NCBI RefSeq assembly: GCF_013393385.1
Contig: NZ_AP023239.1
Span: 310,001 to 374,000 of the forward strand
DNA: 64,000 nt
Direction: 5' to 3'
Source: Paenibacillus sp. URB8-2
GTDB lineage: Bacteria; Bacillota; Bacilli; Paenibacillales; Paenibacillaceae
Positions 43,023-51,747 of this stretch are shown here, piece by piece. Positions within the stretch are counted from its first letter, which is position 1; each line of letters begins with the position of its first letter. The translations under genes and the position numbers were made by a program. Under the pieces are notes generated by a model. The model did no database searches and was not told where the DNA came from. It saw nothing but the letters and a program-made list of their open reading frames with translations.

Positions 43023-43568
43023 ATGAAGCTGATGTTTATTTCCGATATTCACGGTTCGCTGCATTGGTTAAAGAGAGCGCTGGAGAAATACGCCGAGGAG
43101 AAGCCGGACGGCCTTGTTATTCTCGGAGACTTTATGTATCACGGTCCGCGCAATCCGCTGCCGGAGGGCTATGACCCGCAGGGCGTGGCGAAAGAGCTGA
43201 ATGCGTACAAGCGGCATATCACGGCCGTGCGGGGCAACTGCGACGCCGAGGTGGACCAGATGCTGCTCGATTTTCCGATGATGGGCGATTATACGCAAAT
43301 TTGGTATGAAGGCAGACGCATTTACGTCACGCACGGACACGGCTTCAGCATCGAGAGCCTGCCCGAACTGAACGAAGGGGATATTTTTATTCAGGGGCAC
43401 ACCCATGTTCCCGTGGCTGACATCAAAGAAGGCGTTTATGTGCTGAATCCCGGCTCCATCTCGCTCCCGAAAGAAAACAACCCCAATTCCTACGCCGTGC
43501 TGGAGGGCGGGGAGTTTACCGTCAAAAGCTTTACCGGAGAGAGCGTGAAGTCGATCCGGATTTCCTGA
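43023..43568 (+). CDS. yfcE: YfcE-type metallophosphoesterase
   Basis: 181 aa, complete. All metal-binding motifs of the MJ0936/YfcE family are present: FISDIHG (residues 5-11), LGDFMYHGPRNP, VRGNCDAEVD, THGHGF and GHTHVP, then LNPGSIS. These enzymes hydrolyse phosphodiesters in the cytoplasm; the natural substrate is unknown. The start is preceded by AAGGGATGG. Single gene between two dispersed repeats, each separated by a terminator. Confidence 0.93.
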   Translation: MKLMFISDIHGSLHWLKRALEKYAEEKPDGLVILGDFMYHGPRNPLPEGYDPQGVAKELNAYKRHITAVRGNCDAEVDQMLLDFPMMGDYTQIWYEGRRIYVTHGHGFSIESLPELNEGDIFIQGHTHVPVADIKEGVYVLNPGSISLPKENNPNSYAVLEGGEFTVKSFTGESVKSIRIS

Positions 43569-43584
43569 TTCTATTTAAAAAGAA

Positions 43585-43637
43585 GCCCGCCTCCGCGGGC
43601 CTCTGTAAGAAGCCGGGCGCATGCGTCCGGCTTTTTT
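43585..43637 (+). terminator. Tandem hairpins ending the yfcE transcript
   Basis: GCCCGC/GCGGGC (43585-43600), then AGCCGGGCGCATGCGTCCGGCT followed by six Ts (43611-43637). The second is a classic terminator. Confidence 0.88.
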
Positions 43638-43638
43638 G

Positions 43639-43740
43639 GAAATATCAGAAAGTATAAGCTTCGCGCTTATCCTTAACCTGATATTTTTACGAAAAACGGA
43701 TGCCATCCTCTTCCAGAGGACGGCGCAGCCGTTTCTTCTT
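43639..43740. repeat. Two-hairpin dispersed repeat, copy 6
   Basis: As copy 5 but AGTATAAGCTTCGCG in the left arm, GAAAAACGG instead of GAGAAACGG, and GGCGCAGCCGTTTCTTCTT at the end. Such scattered substitutions show that the copies evolve independently. Confidence 0.92.
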
Positions 43741-43900
43741 ACCTGAATCGGATGTTTCGCTAAGCTGACGTTCCGCTGCCTTAAAATGCCGGATTGCTGT
43801 CTTCCCCCGAGGAATTGAGCCCGGGTTGATATTATTGTATTATGGGTAAGGAATGCAGAAGAGATGTGTTCCTTAAACTATTGTAAAGCGGGCTAAAATC

Positions 43901-44929
43901 ATGAATCCTAAAGATTTCAATTATAGCATGCCGCCCGAATGGGCGGAGCATGAGCGCACGTTTATTTCCTGGCCGGTGCAGGCGTCCATGTGTTTTCCGG
44001 ACGATCATGAGTCCGTATGCCAGGGATATGCGGATATTATCCGGGCAATCGCCGAATTCGAACCGGTGACGGTTGTTGTGAATCCGGACGAGCAGGAGGC
44101 CGTCATGCGCCTCGTATTCGGGCCGGGCATCACGTTTCTGCCGATCGAGCACAGCGACGCCTGGCTGCGGGACAACGGACCGACCTTTGTCGTGAACGGC
44201 GACGGGCAGCTTGCCGGGGTTAACTGGAAATTTAACGCCTGGGGCGGTAAATATTCACCCTGGGACCTCGACGATAAGGTCGCACCGCAAATCATCGAGA
44301 AAGTGAAGGTTACACGGTTCGATGCGCCGATCGTGATGGAAGGAGGCTCCTTTCATACCGATGGAGAGGGCACGCTGATTACGACCGAGGAATGTCTGCT
44401 GAATCCGAACCGCAATCCGGGCCTGGGCCGGGGAGATATTGAAGAGTATCTTCGCCAGTATACCGGGGCGGAGAAGATCATTTGGCTGAAGCGCGGACTA
44501 AGCGGCGACGAGACCGACGGGCATGTCGACAATATCGCCTGCTTCGCGTCACCCGGCAAGGTTATCATTCAGGTGTGCGATGACCCGCAGGATGAGAATT
44601 ATGAGATTACTGCAGAGAATCTGCGTATTTTGGAGAACGCAACAGACGCCAAGGGCCGGAAACTGGAGATCGTCAAAATCCAGCAGCCGCCGCGCGCCGA
44701 TCATGAGGGCAGCCGGCTGACACTCAGCTACCTGAATTTCTATTTTGTCAACGGCGGGATTATCCTGCCCGTATTCGGCGCGCCCGAAACGGATGCGTTG
44801 GCCGAGCTGGCCCTGACGCGTCTTTTTCCGGACCGGAGAATCCGCACTGTTGACGGGATGGCGGTCATCCGCGAAGGCGGGAACGTCCACTGCACGACGC
44901 AGCAAATGCCGGCCAAGGCAAGTCAATAA
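43901..44929 (+). CDS. aguA: Agmatine deiminase
   Basis: 342 aa, complete. Hydrolyses agmatine to N-carbamoylputrescine and ammonia in the cytoplasm. Guanidine-modifying fold with PPEWAEHERTFISWP at the start, WLRDNGPTFV, WKFNAWGGKYSPW, GLSGDETDGHVDN and the catalytic Cys331 in GGNVHCTTQQ. The ribosome site is weak (AAAGCGGG). First gene of an aguAB pair separated by 21 bases; together they make putrescine from agmatine. No arginine decarboxylase is present in the window. Confidence 0.95.
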   Translation: MNPKDFNYSMPPEWAEHERTFISWPVQASMCFPDDHESVCQGYADIIRAIAEFEPVTVVVNPDEQEAVMRLVFGPGITFLPIEHSDAWLRDNGPTFVVNGDGQLAGVNWKFNAWGGKYSPWDLDDKVAPQIIEKVKVTRFDAPIVMEGGSFHTDGEGTLITTEECLLNPNRNPGLGRGDIEEYLRQYTGAEKIIWLKRGLSGDETDGHVDNIACFASPGKVIIQVCDDPQDENYEITAENLRILENATDAKGRKLEIVKIQQPPRADHEGSRLTLSYLNFYFVNGGIILPVFGAPETDALAELALTRLFPDRRIRTVDGMAVIREGGNVHCTTQQMPAKASQ

Positions 44930-44950
44930 GGCAACAAGGAGGACATAAGC

Positions 44951-45826
44951 TTGAGAAAAGTAAAAGTAGCCGCGACGCAGATGAGCTGCTCCGGCAGCAT
45001 TGATGAAAATATCGCCAAAGCCGATAAGCTGGTTCGGGAGGTGGCCGCGCAGGGAGCGCAGATTATTCTGCTGCAAGAGCTGTTCGAGACGCCGTATTTC
45101 TGCCAGAAGGAAAAATCGGATTACTATGAATATGCGACTGAACTGGAGCAGAACAAAGCCGTAAACCATTTCAAAGAGGTGGCGAAAGAGCTTAAGGTTG
45201 TGCTTCCGATCAGTTTCTACGAGAAGAAAAACTATGCGCGTTACAATTCCCTGGCCGTGATCGACGCCGACGGAAGCGTTCTTGGCAAATACCGCAAGAG
45301 CCACATTCCGGACGGCCCCGGCTATGAGGAGAAGTTTTATTTCAACCCCGGAGACACCGGATTCAAAGTATGGAACACCCGCTACGCCAAAATCGGGGTG
45401 GGCGTATGCTGGGATCAATGGTACCCGGAAGCGGCGCGCGTCATGACACTCATGGGTGCGGAGATACTGTTTTATCCGACGGCAATCGGCTCCGAACCGC
45501 AAGACAGCGCCATCGACTCGAAGGATCACTGGCAGATGTGCATGCTCGGCCACGCCGCGGCGAACCTGATTCCCGTGGTGGCGTCCAACCGGATCGGGCG
45601 TGAAGAGGACGAAGAGTCGAGCATCAACTTTTACGGTTCCTCGTTCATCGCCGGTCCCCAGGGCAACAAAGTTGCCGAGGCCGGACGGGGCGAAGAGACC
45701 GTGCTGGTCGGCGAGTTCGATCTGGACGAACTGGAGACGGGGCGGATCGAATGGGGCATTTTCCGCGACCGCCGTCCGGAGCTGTATCGACTGATCGCTT
45801 CCTATGACGGGGATCTGACCTTTTAA
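44951..45826 (+). CDS. aguB: N-carbamoylputrescine amidase
   Basis: 291 aa nitrilase-superfamily enzyme that converts N-carbamoylputrescine to putrescine, CO2 and ammonia. The catalytic triad is visible: Glu43 (LLQELFE), Lys116 (GKYRKSHIPDGPGY) and Cys153 (GVGVCWDQWYPE). TTG start with a strong AAGGAGG. It completes the aguAB pathway. A terminator follows at 45853-45895. Confidence 0.95.
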   Translation: MRKVKVAATQMSCSGSIDENIAKADKLVREVAAQGAQIILLQELFETPYFCQKEKSDYYEYATELEQNKAVNHFKEVAKELKVVLPISFYEKKNYARYNSLAVIDADGSVLGKYRKSHIPDGPGYEEKFYFNPGDTGFKVWNTRYAKIGVGVCWDQWYPEAARVMTLMGAEILFYPTAIGSEPQDSAIDSKDHWQMCMLGHAAANLIPVVASNRIGREEDEESSINFYGSSFIAGPQGNKVAEAGRGEETVLVGEFDLDELETGRIEWGIFRDRRPELYRLIASYDGDLTF

Positions 45827-45852
45827 CAGGCGCCTAAGATATTGAATAACAT

Positions 45853-45895
45853 GAGCACTGACCCAGGGAACGGAAACCTGACAGTGCTCTTTTTT
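45853..45895 (+). terminator. Terminator of aguAB
   Basis: GAGCACTG pairs with CAGTGCTC over a 21-base loop, followed by six Ts. Confidence 0.85.
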
Positions 45896-45989
45896 ACAAA
45901 AGGTTGGACTCTGCGGGCCGAATTCGGAAAAACGCTTCTGCGAGGCCATAAGTCCCGAAATTGTAGATGTTACAAACTTCCGATAATTA

Positions 45990-46006
45990 TGTGATATAAC
46001 ATAACA
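45990..46006. promoter_or_regulatory. GlnR/TnrA-type nitrogen box
   Basis: TGTGATATAACATAACA fits TGTNAN7TNACA exactly. It is centred about 60 bases before the likely transcription start of the ABC transporter operon, a position used by activators. Points to nitrogen control. Confidence 0.7.
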
Positions 46007-46023
46007 CAAGAGGGAAAACATAA

Positions 46024-46052
46024 TTGTCATCTACGCTTTAATCTGTTAAAAT
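46024..46052 (+). promoter_or_regulatory. Sigma-A promoter of the amino acid ABC operon
   Basis: TTGTCA at 46024-46029, 17 bp, TAAAAT at 46047-46052. Confidence 0.75.
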
Positions 46053-46091
46053 CTCTTTATGCTATTGATAATTTCGCAGGGGGATTGAGAG

Positions 46092-46904
46092 ATGAAAAGC
46101 AGAAATAAATGGGTCATGTCAGCTTTGGTCGCGATGCTGGTAGTGATCATCGCCGGATGCGGATCGGACAACGCAAGTTCCGGCAGCAATGGCGAAACAG
46201 TAGTCAAGTTCGCGAGCGACGCTACCTATGCACCTATGGAATATATGGATAAGGATACGATCAAGGGCTTCGATATTGATTTTATCGATGCGGTCATGAA
46301 AGAAGCGGGAATGAAATACGAAGTGGTCAACACCGGCTGGGATACGATGCTTGAGAGCGTCAAGCAGGGCACGGAGTACCAGGCTGGCTTGTCCGCGGTA
46401 TCCATTACCGACGACCGCAAGCAGACGTATGATTTCTCCGTTCCTTATTTTGAATCGACCAACATGATTATGGTTAAAGAAGGCAGCGACATCAAGAGCG
46501 CGCTGGATCTGAAGGAGAAGACCGTGGCTGTGCAGACCGCCACTACCGCCGATGAGCTGATGAGCAAGATTATGGGCGTGGGCAACACGAAGCTGAAGCG
46601 CTTTGACAGCAATGCGGTAGCGATGTTGGAACTGGACAACGGCGGGGCGGACGCAGTGGTGGCCGATATCGCGATCGTTCGGGAGTATATCAAGAACAAT
46701 CCGGACATGAAACTGGTCGGCATCACGGATACGCCGAATTTCGGCTCCGAGTATTACGGCATTCTGTTTCCGAAGGGCAGTGAACTTAAAGCGAAGCTGG
46801 ACCCTGCGATCCAAAAGGTAGTTGACAACGGCAAGTACGAGGAAATCTACAAAAAATGGTTCGGTGAAGCTCCCGACCTGACGAACCTGAAGAACGCACA
46901 GTAA
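46092..46904 (+). CDS. Polar amino acid ABC transporter, substrate-binding lipoprotein
   Basis: 270 aa. Signal peptide with lipobox VVIIAGC, so the mature protein is lipid-anchored at Cys23 outside the membrane. SBP_bac_3 fold: FASDATYAPMEYMDKDTIKGFDIDFIDAVMKEAG, then the DDRKQTYDFSVPYFES hinge region. Closest in type to glutamine, arginine or cystine binding proteins; the exact ligand is unknown. First gene of a three-gene transporter operon with a GlnR-type box and a promoter. The hairpin after it may lower expression of the two later genes. Confidence 0.92.
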   Translation: MKSRNKWVMSALVAMLVVIIAGCGSDNASSGSNGETVVKFASDATYAPMEYMDKDTIKGFDIDFIDAVMKEAGMKYEVVNTGWDTMLESVKQGTEYQAGLSAVSITDDRKQTYDFSVPYFESTNMIMVKEGSDIKSALDLKEKTVAVQTATTADELMSKIMGVGNTKLKRFDSNAVAMLELDNGGADAVVADIAIVREYIKNNPDMKLVGITDTPNFGSEYYGILFPKGSELKAKLDPAIQKVVDNGKYEEIYKKWFGEAPDLTNLKNAQ

Positions 46905-46913
46905 GCAAGGCAA

Positions 46914-46963
46914 GCAAAGCAAGCATGCGTAATGAATACTATTGCGCGTGCTTTGTTTTTTTT
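46914..46963 (+). terminator. Hairpin with T-run between binding protein and permease
   Basis: CAAAGCAAGCATGCG pairs imperfectly with GCGCGTGCTTTG and eight Ts follow. Probably a leaky terminator giving more binding protein than permease, as is common in ABC operons. Confidence 0.65.
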
Positions 46964-47034
46964 CATAGAGAGATAATTTATGGGGAATGGCGGTATCCCG
47001 CCTACCCGCGAAAAGAAGAGAAGGGAAGAGAAAG

Positions 47035-47682
47035 ATGGATTTCAATTTCGACATCATTGGAGGATATTTGCCCTTATTCTTGAGGGGAACCTTATATACG
47101 GTCGGCTTTTCGATCGCCTCGATCATCCTTGGTTCCATTTTTGGACTGGGCATCGGCTTCGGCAGAATGCTGAAAAGTCCGCTCTGGCGCTGGCCTTTCC
47201 TGGCCTACATCAATTTCTTCCGGGGCACGCCGCTGTATGTCCAGATCCTGATTGTGCATTTCGGGGTGGTTCCAACCCTTTTTGGAAGCACCAATGCGCT
47301 GATCTCCGGTGTCGTTGCGCTGTCGCTCAACTCGGCAGCCTATACGGCGGAAATTTTCCGGGCGGGCATTCAATCGGTTGATCCCGGACAGCGTGAGGCG
47401 GCGCTGTCGCTCGGCATGACCGGAAGGCAGTCGATGCGGTTCGTGGTGCTGCCGCAGGCTGTTAAGCGGATGGTACCGGCATTTGGCAACGAATTCATTG
47501 TGCTGGTGAAGGACTCCTCGCTGCTGGCGCTCGTCGCCGCCCCCGAAATCATGTATTGGAGTAACACGATGAAAGGCCAGTACATGCGGATATGGGAGCC
47601 TTATTTGACGGCGGCGGTCATTTACTTTGTTCTCACCTATTCGCTTAGCAAGCTGCTGTCCTATATCGAACGGAGGATATAA
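47035..47682 (+). CDS. Polar amino acid ABC transporter, permease
   Basis: 215 aa inner-membrane permease of the HisM/GlnP type, with about five helices. [26 protein letters not shown] begins the transmembrane domain and [25 protein letters not shown] is the EAA loop that contacts the ATPase. GGGAAGAGAAAG precedes ATG 47035; the frame runs further upstream without a ribosome site. Ends four bases before the ATPase gene. Confidence 0.93.
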   Translation: MDFNFDIIGGYLPLFLRGTLYTVGFSIASIILGSIFGLGIGFGRMLKSPLWRWPFLAYINFFRGTPLYVQILIVHFGVVPTLFGSTNALISGVVALSLNSAAYTAEIFRAGIQSVDPGQREAALSLGMTGRQSMRFVVLPQAVKRMVPAFGNEFIVLVKDSSLLALVAAPEIMYWSNTMKGQYMRIWEPYLTAAVIYFVLTYSLSKLLSYIERRI

Positions 47683-47686
47683 CCAA

Positions 47687-48418
47687 ATGGAACCGATCAT
47701 TTCCGTCAGACATCTGAGCAAGGCATTTGGGAGCCACACCGTGCTCGGCGATATCAGCATTGATATCAACAGCCGTGAGGTTGTCGTTGTAATCGGGCCT
47801 TCGGGTTCCGGCAAATCAACCTTTCTGCGCTGCCTGAATCTGTTGGAGCAGCCGCAGCGGGGTGACATCGTCATTGAAGGCGTCAATCTGATGGACACAA
47901 AAACGCGGATTAACGAGGTGCGGACCGAGGTTGGCATGGTGTTCCAGCAGTTCAACCTGTTCCCGCACAAGAAAGTCATTGAGAATATTATGCTGGCGCC
48001 GGTTCAGGTACGCAAGTGGCCGGAGGAGCGGGCCCGGCAGAAGGCGCTGGAGCTGCTCCACAAGGTCGGGCTTGCCGAAAAGGCCGAGGCTTATCCCGCT
48101 TCTCTGTCCGGCGGACAAGCTCAGCGGGTGGCGATCGCCAGAGCGCTCGCCATGGAGCCGAAGATTATGCTGTTCGACGAGCCTACGTCGGCGCTTGATC
48201 CGGAGATGGTCGGCGAAGTGCTTGCCGTTATGAAGGATCTGGCCCGGGAAGGGATGACGATGGTCGTCGTCACGCATGAAATGGGCTTTGCTCGCGAGGT
48301 AGGCGATCGGGTGCTGTTCATGGAACAGGGAGCCATTGTGGAAGAAGGGCCGCCGGAGGAGCTGTTTGGAAATCCGCAGCACATGCGGACCCGGGAATTT
48401 TTATCGAAGGTGCTGTAA
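47687..48418 (+). CDS. Polar amino acid ABC transporter, ATPase
   Basis: 243 aa cytoplasmic ATPase of the GlnQ/ArtP group. Walker [10 protein letters not shown] (near residue 38), Q-loop [18 protein letters not shown], signature [15 protein letters not shown], Walker [15 protein letters not shown] and H-loop [11 protein letters not shown] are all intact. GGAGG lies ten bases before ATG 47687, inside the end of the permease gene. Completes the transporter; a terminator follows. Confidence 0.95.
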   Translation: MEPIISVRHLSKAFGSHTVLGDISIDINSREVVVVIGPSGSGKSTFLRCLNLLEQPQRGDIVIEGVNLMDTKTRINEVRTEVGMVFQQFNLFPHKKVIENIMLAPVQVRKWPEERARQKALELLHKVGLAEKAEAYPASLSGGQAQRVAIARALAMEPKIMLFDEPTSALDPEMVGEVLAVMKDLAREGMTMVVVTHEMGFAREVGDRVLFMEQGAIVEEGPPEELFGNPQHMRTREFLSKVL

Positions 48419-48419
48419 G

Positions 48420-48445
48420 CGGCGGGGATTCCCGCCGTTTTTTTT
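48420..48445 (+). terminator. Terminator of the ABC operon
   Basis: CGGCGGG-GATT-CCCGCCG followed by eight Ts. Confidence 0.92.
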
Positions 48446-48564
48446 GAAATATCAGAAAGTATAAGCTTCGCGCTTATCCTTAACCTGATATTTTTACGAG
48501 AAATGGATGCCTTCCTCTTCCAGAGGACGGCGGAGCCGTTTCTTCTTAAAATATAAGAGTTTAT
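48446..48564. repeat. Two-hairpin dispersed repeat, copy 7, plus a fragment
   Basis: A full copy to 48547 (ATATCAGAAAGTATAAGC left arm, GAAATGGATGCC, GGCGGAGCCGTTTCTTCTT). It is joined directly to AAAATATAAGAGTTTAT (48548-48564), which matches the first 17 bases of copies 2 and 3, so a tandem second unit has been mostly lost. Confidence 0.9.
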
Positions 48565-48643
48565 TAGATTCATCGATGCCGCCGGGAGCGAAGTAGAATC
48601 TTGTCTATTAATCAAGTAAAATTGGAAGTGCGCGGTCAGGAAT

Positions 48644-48671
48644 TGAAACATATTCGGTTTCTCCGCGTATG
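48644..48671 (+). promoter_or_regulatory. ECF sigma (SigW/SigM-type) promoter of the Ter operon
   Basis: TGAAAC at 48644-48649, 16 bp, CGTATG at 48666-48671, against the Bacillus sigma-W/M consensus TGAAAC-N16-CGTATA. The B. subtilis yceCDEFGH operon, a TerD/TerC/TelA operon, is controlled by such sigma factors, which supports the call. Confidence 0.75.
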
Positions 48672-48741
48672 ACCTTGTATATTTATTTTGCCGGGAATGC
48701 CCGGCGCAACCTAGCGATTTTTCGAAATGGAGGGTTAACGC

Positions 48742-49335
48742 TTGGCTGGAATTAATCTGGTAAAAGGCCAAAAAATCGATTTGACCAAAGGCAATGCCGG
48801 TCTGACGAATGTGATCGTCGGTCTGGGATGGGACCCCGCCGAATCCAAAGGGCTGTTCGGGTTCAAGAAGCAGGCCAATGTTGACTGCGATGCCTCGGCC
48901 CTGCTGCTGAACGCGGACGGAAAGCTCACGAAGAAGACCAATCTGGTCTGCTTCCACAACAAGCAGAGCGCCTGTAATTCGGTCGTTCATTCCGGTGACA
49001 ATCTGACAGGCGAGGGAGACGGAGACGACGAGCAAATCAGAGTGAACCTTAGCGCAATCCCTTCCGATGTGCACCGGGTTCTGGTTGTTGTCAACATTTA
49101 CGACGCCGTGAACCGCAAGCAGGATTTCGGCATGATCAGATCGGCGTATATCCGCGTGATGAATGCCTCGGGCGGTGCCGAACTGGTCAGATATAACCTG
49201 TCGGACAACTACTCCGGCTTCACTGCCCTGATCTGCGGCGAACTGTACCGCCACGGATCGGATTGGAAGTTCGCGGCGATCGGCGAAGGCAGTCATGCGG
49301 CGCATGTCAATCAGTTGGCCGAACGGTATGTATAA
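48742..49335 (+). CDS. TerD family protein 1
   Basis: 197 aa. TerD fold, a Ca2+-binding beta sandwich linked to tellurite and envelope stress resistance. [28 protein letters not shown] opens it; acidic calcium-site motifs are [10 protein letters not shown] and [13 protein letters not shown]. This copy has a longer insert ([12 protein letters not shown]) before the first acidic motif than the next two, and its second acidic strand is less conserved. TTG start with GGAGGG. First gene after the ECF-type promoter. Confidence 0.93.
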   Translation: MAGINLVKGQKIDLTKGNAGLTNVIVGLGWDPAESKGLFGFKKQANVDCDASALLLNADGKLTKKTNLVCFHNKQSACNSVVHSGDNLTGEGDGDDEQIRVNLSAIPSDVHRVLVVVNIYDAVNRKQDFGMIRSAYIRVMNASGGAELVRYNLSDNYSGFTALICGELYRHGSDWKFAAIGEGSHAAHVNQLAERYV

Positions 49336-49394
49336 CGGCAGTTTTCGTGCATTTTGACTTACCCATACCATTAATGAAGAGAGGTTATGCAAAA

Positions 49395-49970
49395 ATGGCA
49401 ATCAATTTATCCAAAGGTCAGAAGATCGATTTGACGAAGTCGAACCCGGGTCTCTCCAAAATTACGGTAGGTTTGGGCTGGGACACGAATAAATATGACG
49501 GCGGCAAGGATTTTGACCTGGACTGCTCCGTTTTTCTGGCGAACGCGAACGGAAAAGTAACTAAAGAGAGCAATTTTATCTTTTTCAATAACAGACAGAA
49601 TGAGAATGGTTCCGTTGTGCATACCGGCGACAACCGTACCGGCGAAGGAGACGGCGACGACGAGCAGATCCAAATCGACCTTGCGGGCGTTCCTGCCGAT
49701 GTGGAGAAGATCGCCTTTTCGATCACCATTTATGAGGCAGAGCACAGAAACCAGAACTTTGGACAGGTCTCTCGTTCGTATGTACGGATTCTGAACGAAG
49801 TGAACAATGAGGAACTGATCCGGTTTGATCTCGGTGAAGACTTCTCGATTGAGACGGGTGTTGTGGTAGGCGAGCTTTACCGCCACGCGGGCGAGTGGAA
49901 GTTCAATGCCATCGGCAGCGGATACAGAGACGGATTGGCCGGTCTGACCCGGGATTACGGGCTGCAATAA
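49395..49970 (+). CDS. terD: TerD family protein 2
   Basis: 191 aa, canonical Ter[43 protein letters not shown] gives the paired acidic site, [19 protein letters not shown] the second, and [37 protein letters not shown] the C-terminal strand pair. Cytoplasmic, no signal peptide. ATG 49395 has GAGAGG upstream; an overlapping upstream frame is an artefact. 59 bases after TerD 1. Confidence 0.93.
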   Translation: MAINLSKGQKIDLTKSNPGLSKITVGLGWDTNKYDGGKDFDLDCSVFLANANGKVTKESNFIFFNNRQNENGSVVHTGDNRTGEGDGDDEQIQIDLAGVPADVEKIAFSITIYEAEHRNQNFGQVSRSYVRILNEVNNEELIRFDLGEDFSIETGVVVGELYRHAGEWKFNAIGSGYRDGLAGLTRDYGLQ

Positions 49971-50034
49971 TAGATGGAACTGCCGGCAAGAACTGCCGAA
50001 TCTATGAAACTATAGGTGAAAGAAGGTTTTGATT

Positions 50035-50616
50035 GTGACGATAAGCCTTTCCAAAGGTCAACGGATCGATCTTACCAAGACCAATCCGGGCCTGACTCAA
50101 GTAGTGGTGGGCCTCGGCTGGGACACGAATAAATACAGTGGCGGGAATGATTTCGACCTGGACGCCTCGGCGTTCCTGCTCTATGAGGATGGCAAGGCCA
50201 AGGGCGCAGACGACTTCGTGTTTTATAACAATCAGACCGGCGGCGCAGGCTCGGTAACCCATTCAGGCGACAACCGCACGGGAGAAGGCGACGGGGATGA
50301 CGAGCAGATTCTGATCGATTTCGGCAAGGTTCCCTCGCAGATTCACCGAATCGGCATTAGCGTCACGATTTACGATTGCGACGTCCGCGGGCAGAATTTC
50401 GGACAAGTCTCCAATGCGTTCGTGCGTGTCGTCGATGCATCAAACAACAGAGAAGTGCTGCGCTATGATCTGGGTGAAGATTTCTCGATGGAAACGGCCG
50501 TCGTATTCTGCGAGTTCTACCGCCATGGCGCAGACTGGAAGTTCCAGGCGGTCGGCAGCGGCTTCAGCGGCGGACTAAGCGCCCTGTGCAAGAACTACGG
50601 ACTGGACGCGAGCTAG
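50035..50616 (+). CDS. terD: TerD family protein 3
   Basis: 193 aa, close to TerD 2 through most of its length ([45 protein letters not shown], then [14 protein letters not shown]). AAGAAGG is eight bases before GTG 50035; TTG 50029 is too near. The three TerD copies probably arose by tandem duplication, and a fourth decayed copy follows. A terminator stands right after this gene. Confidence 0.93.
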   Translation: MTISLSKGQRIDLTKTNPGLTQVVVGLGWDTNKYSGGNDFDLDASAFLLYEDGKAKGADDFVFYNNQTGGAGSVTHSGDNRTGEGDGDDEQILIDFGKVPSQIHRIGISVTIYDCDVRGQNFGQVSNAFVRVVDASNNREVLRYDLGEDFSMETAVVFCEFYRHGADWKFQAVGSGFSGGLSALCKNYGLDAS

Positions 50617-50621
50617 CATTC

Positions 50622-50652
50622 GGGCGGGGTCGGTGATGATCCCGCCTTTTTC
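50622..50652 (+). terminator. Terminator after the third TerD gene
   Basis: GGCGGG and CCCGCC frame a 12-base loop, followed by TTTTT. It would reduce read-through into terC and the genes beyond. Confidence 0.8.
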
Positions 50653-50693
50653 GAAAATATTAGGAACATTTGGAAATCGGTGGGCAACCGGCG

Positions 50694-50890
50694 GGCAGGC
50701 GCCGAAATTCATCGCAGTGATCTTGAATATTATTTCTCTGGGGAAACAGCCATAGTGGCAGGAGAATTATAATAGATTGGGCGCGGGATGGAAGTTTAGC
50801 GCCATCGCGGCAGGTGCATTATTTCGGCGGACATCGTGAAATGGACGAAGCTTACCGCTGGGGACTGCGTCGGGTCGCAGGCAGAAAATA
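50694..50890 (+). pseudogene. Decayed fourth TerD copy, 3' part
   Basis: From 50701 one frame reads AEIHRSDLEYYFSGETAIVAGEL, then stops; the +1 frame continues RLGAGWKFSAIAAG, and a third gives GGHREMDEAYRWGL. Laid end to end these match the C-terminal third of the TerD proteins upstream (…[10 protein letters not shown]…[19 protein letters not shown] in TerD 1). The 5' two thirds are gone and at least two frameshifts separate the blocks. It is thus a remnant of a further tandem TerD gene. Confidence 0.75.
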
Positions 50891-50917
50891 ATATGAATAT
50901 ACCGGAGGCAAGTGACA

Positions 50918-51664
50918 ATGGATTGGCTGTCAAATTTTTTTAGGAGCATAAGTGATAATTACAGCCATTTTTTCTCGTGGCATGATGTAATCGCAACACT
51001 TTCCGACCCCGTAAGCTGGGGGATTATCGCAAGCTTGGTTCTCCTTGAAGGACTGCTCTCGGCGGACAACGCGCTTGTGCTTGCGGTAATGGTTAAGCAT
51101 TTACCGAAGGAACAGCAGAAAAAGGCGCTCTTTTACGGAATTTTAGGCGCGTATGTGTTCCGTTTTGTGGCTATTGGCCTCGGAACGTATCTGATCGGAT
51201 TCACTCTGGTCAAGGTACTCGGCGCGTTGTATCTCTTCTACATTGCCTATAAAGGAATCTTCAAGGGCGGTGGTAACGATTCCGTCGAGAATAAGGGGGC
51301 TTCCTTCTGGAAAACGGTGCTGCTTGTGGAGCTGATGGATATCGCCTTCAGTATCGACAGCGTTATCGCCGCCTTCGGCGTGAGCAGCGAAGTATGGGTG
51401 CTGTTCATGGGCGGTATTCTCGGCGTGCTGATGATGCGCGGCGTCGCGCAGATTTTCCTGAAGCTGATCGAGAAGTTCCCCGAACTGGAACAGACGGCTT
51501 TCCTGCTGATTGCCATTATTGCCGGTAAAATGATGGCCGGCGCTTTCGGATACGAAATGTCCCATATCGTCTTCTTTGCCGTTATCATCTCCGTCTTTAC
51601 CGGTACGATTCTGTACAGCATTGGCCGCAGAAGAAGAGAAGCGAAGAACGAAGTGCATCATTAA
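50918..51664 (+). CDS. terC: TerC family membrane protein
   Basis: 248 aa with seven to eight membrane helices. LLEGLLSADNALVLAVMVKHLP and LVELMDIAFSIDSVIAAFGVS are the two TerC signature helices whose Asp residues may bind metal; recent work on TerC proteins links the family to manganese export at the membrane. GGAGG is nine bases before ATG 50918; the GTG six bases earlier is too close. Sits between TerD genes and the biosynthetic half of the Ter module, as in B. subtilis (YceF). Confidence 0.93.
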   Translation: MDWLSNFFRSISDNYSHFFSWHDVIATLSDPVSWGIIASLVLLEGLLSADNALVLAVMVKHLPKEQQKKALFYGILGAYVFRFVAIGLGTYLIGFTLVKVLGALYLFYIAYKGIFKGGGNDSVENKGASFWKTVLLVELMDIAFSIDSVIAAFGVSSEVWVLFMGGILGVLMMRGVAQIFLKLIEKFPELEQTAFLLIAIIAGKMMAGAFGYEMSHIVFFAVIISVFTGTILYSIGRRRREAKNEVHH

Positions 51665-51747
51665 ACGGAGCAACACGGCAGCCGTCCCCGACAGGACGGC
51701 AAAGCCGGTTTAAGGGGCAATCATTTTAGGATCGGGAGGGCTGGGCT

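Noticed and set aside
46119..47153. 344-codon minus-strand open frame
   Set aside because: Antisense of the amino acid binding-protein gene and start of the permease; no family pattern.
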